Source: an uncultured Clostridia bacterium
GTDB taxonomy: Bacteria > Bacillota > Clostridia > Lachnospirales > Lachnospiraceae
Direction of reading: 5' to 3'
Assembly: GCA_946614685.1 (NCBI GenBank)
Contig: CAMOHF010000097.1
Coordinates: 1-5,547, forward strand
Length of the DNA: 5,547 nt
The notes below the pieces were generated by a model. It saw nothing but the letters and a program-made list of their open reading frames with translations. It ran no database searches and had not been told where the DNA came from. Positions 1-5,547 of the stretch are shown in pieces. The position numbers and the translations under genes were made by a program. How positions within the stretch are numbered: position 1 is the stretch's first letter; each line of letters begins with the position of its first letter.

Positions 1-937
1 GATTCTTTTGCATGGCCTCATAAGCAATACGCGTGAGTTTTCTTTCATGCTCCGCGATCCTGTCAAATCCCACTTCTTCGAGATAATCCATCGCCGCGGC
101 AAGTCCGCACGCGTCTGCCGCATTCACGGTTCCCGCCTCGAATTTATGAGGAAGTTCCGCGTAGGTTGCAGTCTCTCTGTCCACATATTCGATCATCTCC
201 CCTCCGGTCAGGAAGGGATCCATCTCCTCCATGATGCTTTTTTTCACATAGAGTCCGCCGATCCCCATCGGTGCCAGCATCTTGTGTCCGGAAAAAGCGT
301 AGAAATCCGCATCAAGTGCGGTAACATCCACCGCAAAATGCGGTGTGCTCTGCGCGCCGTCAACGACGATCACCGCACCGGCATCATGGGCGCGTCTTGC
401 GATCTCCGCTATCGGATTCGTCACGCCGAGTACATTGGAAACCATGCCCACGGCAACCAGCTTCGTCTTCGGTCCGATCTTGGAAAGCTCCTGTTCGGAA
501 AGAACGCCCTCCGCATCAGGCTCCATATATACAAGCTTTGCGCCTGTCTTTTTCGCAACCATCTGCCAGGGCAGCATATTGCTGTGGTGCTCCATCACGG
601 TAAGAACGATCTCATCGTCTTTCGTGAGATTCTTCAGGCCGTAGCTGTATGCAACCAGATTAATCGACTCCGTTGTGTTCCTTGTGAAGATAATCTCCGA
701 AGCCTCGGATGCCCCAAGAAAGCGGGCCACGCGCGCTCTTGCCTGCTCATAGCGCTCCGTTGCGCCGATACTCCATGCATAGAGGCCGCGCAGAGGATTC
801 GCATTGGTTTCCTCGTAAAAAGCTCTCACGGCATCCAGGACCTGTCTCGGTCTCTGACTGGTGGCCGCATTGTCTAAGTATGCGATTCTTTTATCCTGCA
901 GGATTGGAAAATCCTCACGCAGTTTGGATAGATCCAT
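1..937 (-). CDS. sufS: Cysteine desulfurase SufS (group II), C-terminus cut off by the window edge
   Basis: This PLP enzyme converts L-cysteine to alanine and leaves a persulfide on an active-site cysteine, supplying sulfur to the SufBCD scaffold in the cytoplasm. I translated the minus strand by hand: 312 codons are present of roughly 400-410 usual for the family, with no stop. It opens MDLSKLREDFPIL and then shows the early motif YLDNAATSQRP (residues 20-30). His117 in MEHHSNMLPW stacks on PLP in the family; Asp193 and Gln196 lie in VVDGAQS; the PLP Schiff-base lysine is Lys219 in SGHKMLAP. The later motif FEAGTVN is at 266-272. The active-site cysteine (Cys364 in E. coli SufS) and the C-terminal domain lie beyond the left edge and cannot be checked. 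The start is the ATG with AGGAGA 7 nt upstream, 17 nt after the sufD stop. The loop ANPLRGLYAWS replaces the HRGIHTLS form known from E. coli. Other class V aminotransferases share the fold, but the context makes SufS very likely. Confidence 0.95.
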   Translation of the reverse strand, partial: MDLSKLREDFPILQDKRIAYLDNAATSQRPRQVLDAVRAFYEETNANPLRGLYAWSIGATERYEQARARVARFLGASEASEIIFTRNTTESINLVAYSYGLKNLTKDDEIVLTVMEHHSNMLPWQMVAKKTGAKLVYMEPDAEGVLSEQELSKIGPKTKLVAVGMVSNVLGVTNPIAEIARRAHDAGAVIVVDGAQSTPHFAVDVTALDADFYAFSGHKMLAPMGIGGLYVKKSIMEEMDPFLTGGEMIEYVDRETATYAELPHKFEAGTVNAADACGLAAAMDYLEEVGFDRIAEHERKLTRIAYEAMQKN

Positions 938-944
938 GGTTTTG

Positions 945-950
945 TCTCCT
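945..950 (-). promoter_or_regulatory. Ribosome binding site of sufS
   Basis: AGGAGA on the minus strand, 7 nt before the sufS ATG and inside the 17-nt gap after the sufD stop. It supports the chosen sufS start and independent ribosome loading within the operon mRNA. Confidence 0.8.
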
Positions 951-954
951 GTTG

Positions 955-2106
955 CTATGCTCTTTGAATCAGTGTATCAATTCTTTCGTCCGCACGTTTT
1001 TTGATCTCCTCAACCGGTATGTCGCGGCTGATGTCGGAAAGTGCGGCACGGACCATCATCGCCTCGGCCGTCTTCTCGTCAATTCCTCTCGTCCGGATAT
1101 AAAAGAGCATCTCATCGGAAAGCTTTCCGATGGTTGCCGCATGACGTCCCTCGACGTCTTCCTCCTCGCCCAGTATGAGCGGGATGGTTTTGTTCACGAC
1201 GCTGTCGCCGAAGAGCAGCACATCCTCCTGCTCATCTCCGTTCGCACCCGTCGCATCTTTTCGAAAATCAACAGTTCCGCGAAAGACCTTCTCGGCATCG
1301 TCAAAAAGTGCACCCGTAAAACGCATCACACCCTTGGACTTCTTGCCTACGAAGATATCGTTGTAATTGATATCTGTGTAGCTGCCCGGGAGTCCGAGAT
1401 ATCCGTTTCTTACAAGGAACTCGCTTCTGAAGCCTCTCTGAAGATGTGAAAGTCCGTCGTATACGCGTCCCGCACCGAGAGAGAGCTTGGTTACCGTAAG
1501 TTCGGAGTCGGCTTCTCCCACCGCACCGAAGTCCGTGAGAAATGTATCGCTTGCGCCAAGCATCTGCACGATCACTACGCGCACCTTTGCGTTCTTTTCG
1601 AGGAAGAAGCGAAGGGAACTGCCCACGGTTGCACCGGATCCTTCCGTATGCCCCGCATATGCGTATACCCAGGTGCTTTCGGAGCCCTCTTTGCAAAGGA
1701 CGATCTGCGCTCCCGCAAGTTTTTCTCCGGCAGTGATCTCCGTGTCAAACAGAATGGGCTCCTCCACCTTGCTTCCGGCGGCGACCTCGTAAATGTCCGT
1801 AGCCGCACCAACCTTCGAAAGCAGCAGATCCATATCCGCGCCCATGCCGGTTGCAAATTTCTGTTCATTGTACATCGGGAACTTGCCCGCGATAAACGCT
1901 TCCTGTGCGGTTGCTGTATCCAGTTTGTCGTATATGTTAGACACTTCTTCCGCACTTGCGCCGTATTTTGCCGTAATGCCATCGGGAAGGTCTGTCCCGT
2001 CCCGCAAAGAAGATGTCATACCTTCGGTATCTACCTGTGCTTTTACATCATTTAAATTCAAATGATTCCACGTGAGAACCGGAAGATGATTTAATGTCAG
2101 TTCCAT
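955..2106 (-). CDS. sufD: Fe-S cluster assembly scaffold protein SufD
   Basis: SufD pairs with SufB and two SufC ATPases in the SufBC2D scaffold that builds Fe-S clusters in the cytoplasm. The protein is 383 aa from this start, against 423 for E. coli SufD, so it is a shorter member, mostly at the N-terminal end. The C-terminal SufB/SufD beta-helix core is clear: MRFTGALFDDAEKVFRG (261-277), DVLLFGDS (295-302), IPLIL (308-312), then EEEDVEGRHAATIGKLSDE (314-332) and FYIRTRGI (335-342). His322 aligns with E. coli SufD His360, needed for cluster formation at the SufB interface; the E. coli Cys358 position is Gly320 here. The distant N-terminal half, lack of the SufB cysteine motifs, and position after sufB distinguish it from SufB. 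The ATG at 2106 is chosen over an in-frame TTG at 2127 because GGAGGG sits 8 nt before the ATG; the TTG would overlap sufB and the Shine-Dalgarno itself. Confidence 0.93.
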   Translation of the reverse strand: MELTLNHLPVLTWNHLNLNDVKAQVDTEGMTSSLRDGTDLPDGITAKYGASAEEVSNIYDKLDTATAQEAFIAGKFPMYNEQKFATGMGADMDLLLSKVGAATDIYEVAAGSKVEEPILFDTEITAGEKLAGAQIVLCKEGSESTWVYAYAGHTEGSGATVGSSLRFFLEKNAKVRVVIVQMLGASDTFLTDFGAVGEADSELTVTKLSLGAGRVYDGLSHLQRGFRSEFLVRNGYLGLPGSYTDINYNDIFVGKKSKGVMRFTGALFDDAEKVFRGTVDFRKDATGANGDEQEDVLLFGDSVVNKTIPLILGEEEDVEGRHAATIGKLSDEMLFYIRTRGIDEKTAEAMMVRAALSDISRDIPVEEIKKRADERIDTLIQRA

Positions 2107-2107
2107 A

Positions 2108-3556
2108 TCAACCGCCCTCCATCTCAAGCTTGATCAGATTGTTCATTTCAGCGGCATACTCAAGCGGCAATTCCTTGGATACGGGGTTAGCGAATCCGCT
2201 GACGATCATTGCTCTGGCTTCCGCCTCCGGCAGACCGCGGCTCATCAGATAGAAGACTGCCTCGTCGCTGATACGACCGATCTTTGCCTCATGTCCCACA
2301 TCCGCCTTGTCCGTGCGCATCTCGATTGCCGGAACCGTGTCGGATCTTGATATGGAATCCAGCATCAGGGAACCGCAGTTTACGGATGCCTTGGCACCCT
2401 CTGCGGATTTGGCTACTACGACGGAACTTCTGTAGGTGCTGATACCGCCGTCCTTACAGATGGATTTGGTATCAATGAAGGACGTGGTGTTCTTTCCGAT
2501 GTGAATCATCTTCGCACCGGTGTCCAGATTCTGTCCTCTTCCGGCGAAGGTTACTCCTGTAAACTCTGCGTGCGAGCCGTCGCCCTTAAGCACCGACGAT
2601 GGATAGAGATAGGACTCATGGGATCCGAAGGAACCGGATACCCACTCGATGATTCCGCCCTCCTCGCAGATCGCGCGCTTGGTATTCAAGTTGTACATAT
2701 TCTTCGACCAGTTCTCGATGGTCGAGTAACGCAGTTTTGCGTTCTTTCTGACATAAAGCTCCACGCATCCCGCGTGAAGGTTGGCGATGTTGTACTTCGG
2801 TGCGGAACAGCCTTCGATAAAGTGCAGATCCGCGCCCTCATCCACAATGATCAGCGTGTGCTCAAACTGACCTGCGCCCTTAGCGTTCAGTCTGAAGTAA
2901 GACTGCAGGGGAATCTCCACCTTGACGCCCTTCGGAACATACACAAATGAACCGCCCGACCAGACAGCACCGTGAAGCGCCGCAAACTTGTGATCGGTGG
3001 GCGGTACGAGTTTCATGAAGTGTTCCTTCACCATCTCCTCGTACTCTCCGGTCAGTGCACTCTCCATGTCCGTATAGATGACACCGCTCGCTGCCACATC
3101 CTCACGGACATTGTGGTATACAAGTTCGCTGTCGTACTGGGCACCGACGCCCGCAAGGGACTCCCGCTCAGCTTCGGGGATTCCCAGTTTATCAAATGCA
3201 TTTTTGATATCTTCCGGCACCTCGTCCCAGCTTCCGACCATGTCACTCTTCGAGCGCACATAGGTCGAAATGCGGTCCATATCGAGTCCGTCAATGGGCG
3301 GTCCCCAGTCGGGCACCGGTGTCTGATTGTAAATCTTGAGCGACTTCAGGCGGAAATCAAGCATCCATTCCGGATCGTGTTTTTCCTCGGAGATCTGTCT
3401 TACGATCTCCTCTGTCAGGCCTTCTTCCATGCGGTAGAAGTCCTCCTCACGCTCCTCATCGATGAAATCATAGAGCTCGCGATTCACATCATTCAATATG
3501 ATCTTGTCTTCACGCTCAGCGATATCGATCGCCGGGTCTTTTCGCATCTCGCTCAT
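2108..3556 (-). CDS. sufB: Fe-S cluster assembly scaffold protein SufB
   Basis: SufB is the main scaffold subunit of SufBC2D: it accepts sulfur delivered from the cysteine desulfurase and holds the nascent cluster. At 482 aa it matches the usual family length (E. coli 495). Highly conserved stretches are visible: HGAVWSGGSFVYVPKGVKVE (195-214), QSYFRLNAKGAGQFEHTLII (218-237), FIEGCSAP (246-253, Cys250 aligning with E. coli Cys254), ENWSKNMYNLNTKRA (281-295), and FAGRGQNLDTGAKMIHIG (337-354). In SVNCGSLML, Cys394 aligns with the essential E. coli Cys405. VGHEAKIGRISDEAVFYLMSRG (420-441) includes His422 and Glu423 at the SufD interface. Thus the known functional residues are retained. The gene starts 3 nt after sufC and ends one base before sufD; the Shine-Dalgarno lies inside the end of sufC, indicating coupled translation. 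No frameshift or truncation is seen. SufB and SufD are paralogues, but length and cysteine motifs make this SufB. Confidence 0.97.
   Translation of the reverse strand: MSEMRKDPAIDIAEREDKIILNDVNRELYDFIDEEREEDFYRMEEGLTEEIVRQISEEKHDPEWMLDFRLKSLKIYNQTPVPDWGPPIDGLDMDRISTYVRSKSDMVGSWDEVPEDIKNAFDKLGIPEAERESLAGVGAQYDSELVYHNVREDVAASGVIYTDMESALTGEYEEMVKEHFMKLVPPTDHKFAALHGAVWSGGSFVYVPKGVKVEIPLQSYFRLNAKGAGQFEHTLIIVDEGADLHFIEGCSAPKYNIANLHAGCVELYVRKNAKLRYSTIENWSKNMYNLNTKRAICEEGGIIEWVSGSFGSHESYLYPSSVLKGDGSHAEFTGVTFAGRGQNLDTGAKMIHIGKNTTSFIDTKSICKDGGISTYRSSVVVAKSAEGAKASVNCGSLMLDSISRSDTVPAIEMRTDKADVGHEAKIGRISDEAVFYLMSRGLPEAEARAMIVSGFANPVSKELPLEYAAEMNNLIKLEMEGG
2115..2120 (-). promoter_or_regulatory. Ribosome binding site that decides the sufD start
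   Basis: GGAGGG on the minus strand lies within the last codons of sufB, 8 nt before the sufD ATG at 2106. It fits that ATG and excludes the upstream TTG at 2127. The sufB stop and the sufD start read TGATATG, one base apart, so ribosomes finishing sufB can restart on sufD. Confidence 0.85.
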
Positions 3557-3559
3557 ACT

Positions 3560-4309
3560 CTACTCTCCGAAAGCTTCAAATCCGTTCTTGCCGATCTCAT
3601 CGATCAGTGAGGCATCTCCGGATGCCACCAGTTTTCCTTTCACGATCACGTGGGTCTTGTCCACGGAAAGGGATTTTAAGATATTGGCATTGTGTGTGAT
3701 GATAAGAAGCGCACCGTCCGATTCCTGCTGGAAAGCGCGGATACCCTCCGATACGGTCTTGACCGCATCCACATCAAGTCCCGAGTCCGTCTCGTCGAGG
3801 ATCGCAAATTTCGGCTTCATCATCAAAAGCTGCAGGATCTCCGACTTCTTTTTCTCACCGCCGGAGAATCCGACGTTTAAGTCTCTCTCCGCATAGGACG
3901 GATCCATGGAAAGAAGTTTCATCTTCTCCATCAGTTCACGGTTGAACTGCATAAATTTAACGGGCTTGCCGGTACGCTCGCGAAGCGCGCTTCGAATAAA
4001 TGCATCGAGGGAAAGTCCGGGAACCTCGAGGGGATTCTGGAAGGATAAAAACATACCGCGCTTGGCACGCTTGTCTGTCGACTCTCCGGTAATCTCCTCG
4101 CCCTCGAAGAGGATGGACCCTCCCGTCTGCTTATATACAGGATTGCCCATCAGGACATTGCCCAGCGTAGACTTACCGGCACCGTTCGGTCCCATCAGCA
4201 CGTGCGTCTCACCGGGTCTTATATCCAAATTGATTCCATGCAGGATTTCCTCCTCCTCAACGGAAGCGGTAAGATCCCGGATGGAAAGTAAGATTTCCTT
4301 TGTATCCAT
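3560..4309 (-). CDS. sufC: Fe-S cluster assembly ATPase SufC
   Basis: SufC is the cytosolic ABC-type ATPase of the SufBC2D complex; its ATP-driven dimerisation reshapes SufB-SufD so that a cluster can form. It is not a membrane transporter. The 249-aa length is typical. In order: Walker A GPNGAGKST (40-48), Q-loop glutamine 91 in FLSFQNPLEVPG, signature FSGGEKKKSEI (148-158), Walker B with D-loop FAILDETDSGLDVD (168-181), and H-loop His206 in IITHNANIL. The LSFQNPLEVPG segment and DETDSGLD are marks of SufC rather than of transporter ATPases, which usually have DEPT. It is the first gene of the operon. The ATG has AAAGGAG 7 nt upstream, so the start is secure. The upstream region is shared with a divergent Cof-type phosphatase gene. 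Confidence 0.97.
   Translation of the reverse strand: MDTKEILLSIRDLTASVEEEEILHGINLDIRPGETHVLMGPNGAGKSTLGNVLMGNPVYKQTGGSILFEGEEITGESTDKRAKRGMFLSFQNPLEVPGLSLDAFIRSALRERTGKPVKFMQFNRELMEKMKLLSMDPSYAERDLNVGFSGGEKKKSEILQLLMMKPKFAILDETDSGLDVDAVKTVSEGIRAFQQESDGALLIITHNANILKSLSVDKTHVIVKGKLVASGDASLIDEIGKNGFEAFGE
3563..3568 (-). promoter_or_regulatory. Ribosome binding site of sufB inside the end of sufC
   Basis: GGAGAG on the minus strand overlaps the sufC stop region; the GGAG core lies 8 nt before the sufB ATG at 3556. It supports M1 (MSEMRKDP) over the internal Met4 as the start. Confidence 0.75.
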
Positions 4310-4320
4310 CTTCTTGCTCC

Positions 4321-4385
4321 TTTCACTAACGAAACATGCTTATTCTACACGATACTTCGGGAAAGTGAAACACCTGTAAGTGAAA
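4321..4385. repeat. Three copies of a 7-bp AGTGAAA motif in the divergent control region
   Basis: AGTGAAA occurs on the plus strand at 4364-4370 and 4379-4385 (as AAGTGAAA in both cases, 15 bp start to start) and on the minus strand at 4321-4327 (plus-strand TTTCACT). The third copy lies next to the sufC ribosome binding site. Such a cluster in a short intergenic region could be regulator binding sites, but the motif is short and A-rich, so chance is possible. Confidence 0.4.
4342..4347 (-). promoter_or_regulatory. Weak candidate -10 element for the suf operon
   Basis: On the minus strand TAGAAT (5 of 6 to TATAAT) lies 32 nt before the sufC ATG. The hexamer at 17-bp spacing upstream, TTTCAC at 4365-4370, is a poor -35. 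Another minus-strand choice is TTGAAA (4399-4404, 5 of 6 to TTGACA), but no good -10 follows it at 16-18 bp. The suf operon must be transcribed from somewhere in this gap or through it; the exact promoter is uncertain and may need an activator. Confidence 0.3.
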
Positions 4386-4403
4386 AGAATTATCATGTTT
4401 TCA
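4381..4403. promoter_or_regulatory. Candidate operator: inverted repeat TGAAAA-N11-TTTTCA
   Basis: Perfect 6-bp arms TGAAAA (4381-4386) and TTTTCA (4398-4403) flank an 11-bp spacer. The right arm coincides with the proposed -35 of the rightward gene, and the left arm overlaps one of the AGTGAAA copies. A dyad of this size, centred about two helical turns apart between divergent genes, would suit a dimeric regulator. No known consensus was recognised, so the role is inferred only from position and symmetry. Confidence 0.3.
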
Positions 4404-4426
4404 ATCACACACCTTTATGTTACAAT
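4398..4426 (+). promoter_or_regulatory. Sigma-A type promoter of the Cof-type phosphatase gene
   Basis: A -35 like TTTTCA (4398-4403, 4 of 6) is followed after 17 bp by TACAAT (4421-4426, 5 of 6). TG at 4418-4419, one base before the -10, makes an extended -10. Transcription would begin near 4433, giving a leader of about 20-25 nt that contains the GAGGAG ribosome binding site at 4444-4449. Confidence 0.65.
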
Positions 4427-4455
4427 GAGCCTTACTGAAATTTGAGGAGAATACC

Positions 4456-5262
4456 ATGAAGAACAAATTATTGATCCTAGATGTAGACGGAACCCTGACA
4501 ACCACGGAAAAGAAGATTACGGAGGCTACGAAAGACCGGCTGCTTGCCCTTGAGGAAAGCGGTGTCAAGCTTGTGATTGCAACCGGCCGCCCCTCCCCCG
4601 GCATTCGCTGGATCATCGACACACTTCGCATGCGCGCCTACGGCGGTTATACGCTTACTTTTAACGGTGCGAAGGTGACGGATCTGTCCACGGACACCAT
4701 CATCTACCAGAACACATTTCCGAACGAAATGATCCGCCCCCTGTACGATTATGCAGTGGAACAGAACCTCGGCATGATCTCCTACGATGGAGACACCGTG
4801 ATCCACGGTACCAGATGGGATGAATATATGGCCTTTGAAGCCCGCCTTAATTTTATGGAACTAAAGCAGGTCGAAGACTTCCCGTCCTATATCGACTATC
4901 CCGTAAACAAATGTCTCCTCACCTCGGATCCTGCGGTATCGGCCGAGCACGAGCGCATCTTAAACGATCGCTACGGCAGCAACTTAAGCATCTACCGGTC
5001 CGAAACCTGCTTCATCGAGGCCATGCCCCACGGTGTGGATAAGGCGGCTTCACTCGAGAAACTCTTTTCGGCGATCGGCGTAAATAAAAAAGAAACCGTA
5101 GCCTGCGGCGACGGTTTCAATGATATTTCCATGATTCGATTTGCAGGCACAGGTGTCTGCATGCAAAACGGTCAACCCGCCGCCAAGGAGGTTGCGGATT
5201 ACGTGACCGAGCGCACCAACGACGAGGACGGCATCATAGAAGTGATCGATCGATTCTTCTAA
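4456..5262 (+). CDS. Cof-type HAD-superfamily (subclass IIB) phosphatase
   Basis: This is a predicted cytosolic Mg-dependent phosphatase of the Cof/YidA-like group, whose members act on sugar phosphates and other small phosphorylated metabolites; the substrate cannot be read from sequence. The 268-aa length is typical. All four HAD motifs are present: motif I LDVDGTLTT with nucleophile Asp9 and acid/base Asp11; motif II Thr43 in VIATGRP; motif III Lys196 in HGVDKAASLEKL; motif IV GDGFNDISMI with Asp219 and Asp223. The cap domain lies between motifs II and III, roughly residues 85-185, which is the subclass IIB arrangement. There is no signal peptide or membrane segment. The ATG follows GAGGAG by 6 nt. 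It is transcribed away from suf from its own promoter and ends in an overlap with the convergent ABC ATPase gene. It may be monocistronic. Family assignment is firm; a specific gene name is not justified. Confidence 0.93.
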   Translation: MKNKLLILDVDGTLTTTEKKITEATKDRLLALEESGVKLVIATGRPSPGIRWIIDTLRMRAYGGYTLTFNGAKVTDLSTDTIIYQNTFPNEMIRPLYDYAVEQNLGMISYDGDTVIHGTRWDEYMAFEARLNFMELKQVEDFPSYIDYPVNKCLLTSDPAVSAEHERILNDRYGSNLSIYRSETCFIEAMPHGVDKAASLEKLFSAIGVNKKETVACGDGFNDISMIRFAGTGVCMQNGQPAAKEVADYVTERTNDEDGIIEVIDRFF

Positions 5263-5547
5263 TTCGCGGAGAGCTTTCCGAGGAACTCCTGCATACGCTG
5301 GTTGGAAGATCCGAACACTTCCTCCGGACTGCCTTCCACGGCCACAACGCCCTTGTCCATAAAGATCACGCGATCCGAGATCTGTCTGGCAAATTCCATC
5401 TCGTGGGTGACGATCACCATGGTCATCTTCTGTTCTGCGAGCGCACGGATGACCTTTAAGACCTCGCCCGTGAGTTCCGGATCCAGTGCCGAGGTAGGCT
5501 CGTCGAAATAAAGCACCTTCGGCTTTAAGGCAAGCGCTCTGGCGATA
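5259..5547 (-). CDS. Polar amino acid ABC transporter ATP-binding protein (GlnQ/HisP type), N-terminus beyond the window
   Basis: The visible 95 C-terminal residues belong to the ATPase that energises an amino acid importer at the inner face of the membrane. The frame is open to the right edge, where IARALALKPK (the end of the signature-helix region) is read, so the true start lies outside. Next come Walker B and D-loop VLYFDEPTSALDPE, then the H-loop histidine in MVIVTHEMEFARQISDRVIF, then MDKGVVAVEGSPEEVFGS and the tail MQEFLGKLSAN. The VTHEM.FAR..SDRVIFMD pattern is characteristic of the GlnQ/HisP family, usually about 240-250 aa in full. Walker A, Q-loop and LSGGQ are not in view. The permease and binding protein genes would be expected upstream of it, to the right. 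A GTG at 5516 is an internal valine codon, not a start. Its TAG stop overlaps the stop of the convergent phosphatase gene. The substrate amino acid is unknown. Confidence 0.93.
   Translation of the reverse strand, partial: IARALALKPKVLYFDEPTSALDPELTGEVLKVIRALAEQKMTMVIVTHEMEFARQISDRVIFMDKGVVAVEGSPEEVFGSSNQRMQEFLGKLSAN

Noticed and set aside
8..877. Long plus-strand open frame (289 codons) opposite sufS
   Set aside because: It is antisense to a clear cysteine desulfurase, has no family motif I recognise, is rich in Arg/His/Cys in the manner of shadow frames, and has no convincing ribosome binding site.
709..1449. Plus-strand open frame (246 codons) across the sufS-sufD junction
   Set aside because: It runs antisense to both genes and their ribosome binding site, and its product resembles no known protein.
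2107..2127. Upstream TTG start that would lengthen SufD by 7 residues
   Set aside because: It would overlap sufB and place the strong GGAGGG inside the coding region; the ATG at 2106 has that Shine-Dalgarno at ideal spacing.
2972..3610. Plus-strand open frame (212 codons) opposite the start of sufB and the end of sufC
   Set aside because: It spans the junction of two well-supported minus-strand genes and shows no recognisable domain; it is a mirror-frame artefact.
4401..4631. Minus-strand 76-codon frame opposite the start of the phosphatase gene
   Set aside because: It is antisense to conserved HAD motifs I and II, and lacks a recognisable domain or ribosome binding site.
5267..5280. Imperfect 14-bp palindrome CGGAGAGCTTTCCG just after the phosphatase stop, considered as a terminator
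   Set aside because: It has no loop of useful size, no T-run on either strand, and lies within the ABC ATPase coding sequence (codons for the final residues), which explains it.
5259..5516. Short 85-residue protein beginning at the GTG at 5516
   Set aside because: The frame continues to the window edge with IARALALKPK, typical of the ABC ATPase signature helix, so this is the tail of a longer gene.

Overview
The window looks like chromosomal DNA from a Bacillota (Firmicutes) bacterium, most likely a Clostridia/Lachnospiraceae-type organism. This rests on three things: strong GGAG-type ribosome binding sites ahead of every gene whose start is visible; a tightly packed suf operon in the order sufC-sufB-sufD-sufS with no sufA or sufE in view; and a SufS carrying an 'ANPLRGLY' motif that I associate from memory with clostridial homologues. 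The assignment is inference from gene style, not from a marker gene. Base composition looks moderate and even, with no sign of recently acquired DNA.

Layout. Positions 1-4309 on the minus strand hold an iron-sulfur cluster assembly operon, transcribed right to left. The order is sufC (3560-4309), sufB (2108-3556), sufD (955-2106) and sufS (1-937, cut by the left edge). Gaps are 3, 1 and 17 nt, so the genes are almost certainly co-transcribed, and translational coupling is likely between sufC/sufB and sufB/sufD. A 146-bp divergent intergenic region (4310-4455) carries a convincing promoter for the rightward gene, a weaker candidate promoter for suf, and several short repeats that could be operator sites. 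Positions 4456-5262 on the plus strand encode a Cof-type HAD-superfamily phosphatase. Its stop codon overlaps the stop of a convergent minus-strand gene, the C-terminal part of a polar amino acid ABC transporter ATPase (5259-5547, cut by the right edge).

How the genes work together. SufS takes sulfur from cysteine as a persulfide. SufB, SufC and SufD form the SufBC2D ATPase scaffold on which iron and sulfide are assembled into clusters for transfer to apoproteins. The sulfur-transfer partner (SufU or SufE) is not in the window and would be expected beyond the left edge. The Cof hydrolase and the amino acid ATPase have no evident functional link to suf.

I found no RNA gene, mobile element, CRISPR array, convincing terminator or unknown system. 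This is an ordinary housekeeping region; the points worth a second look are the shared divergent control region, the overlapping convergent stops, and a few residue-level differences in SufD and SufS.
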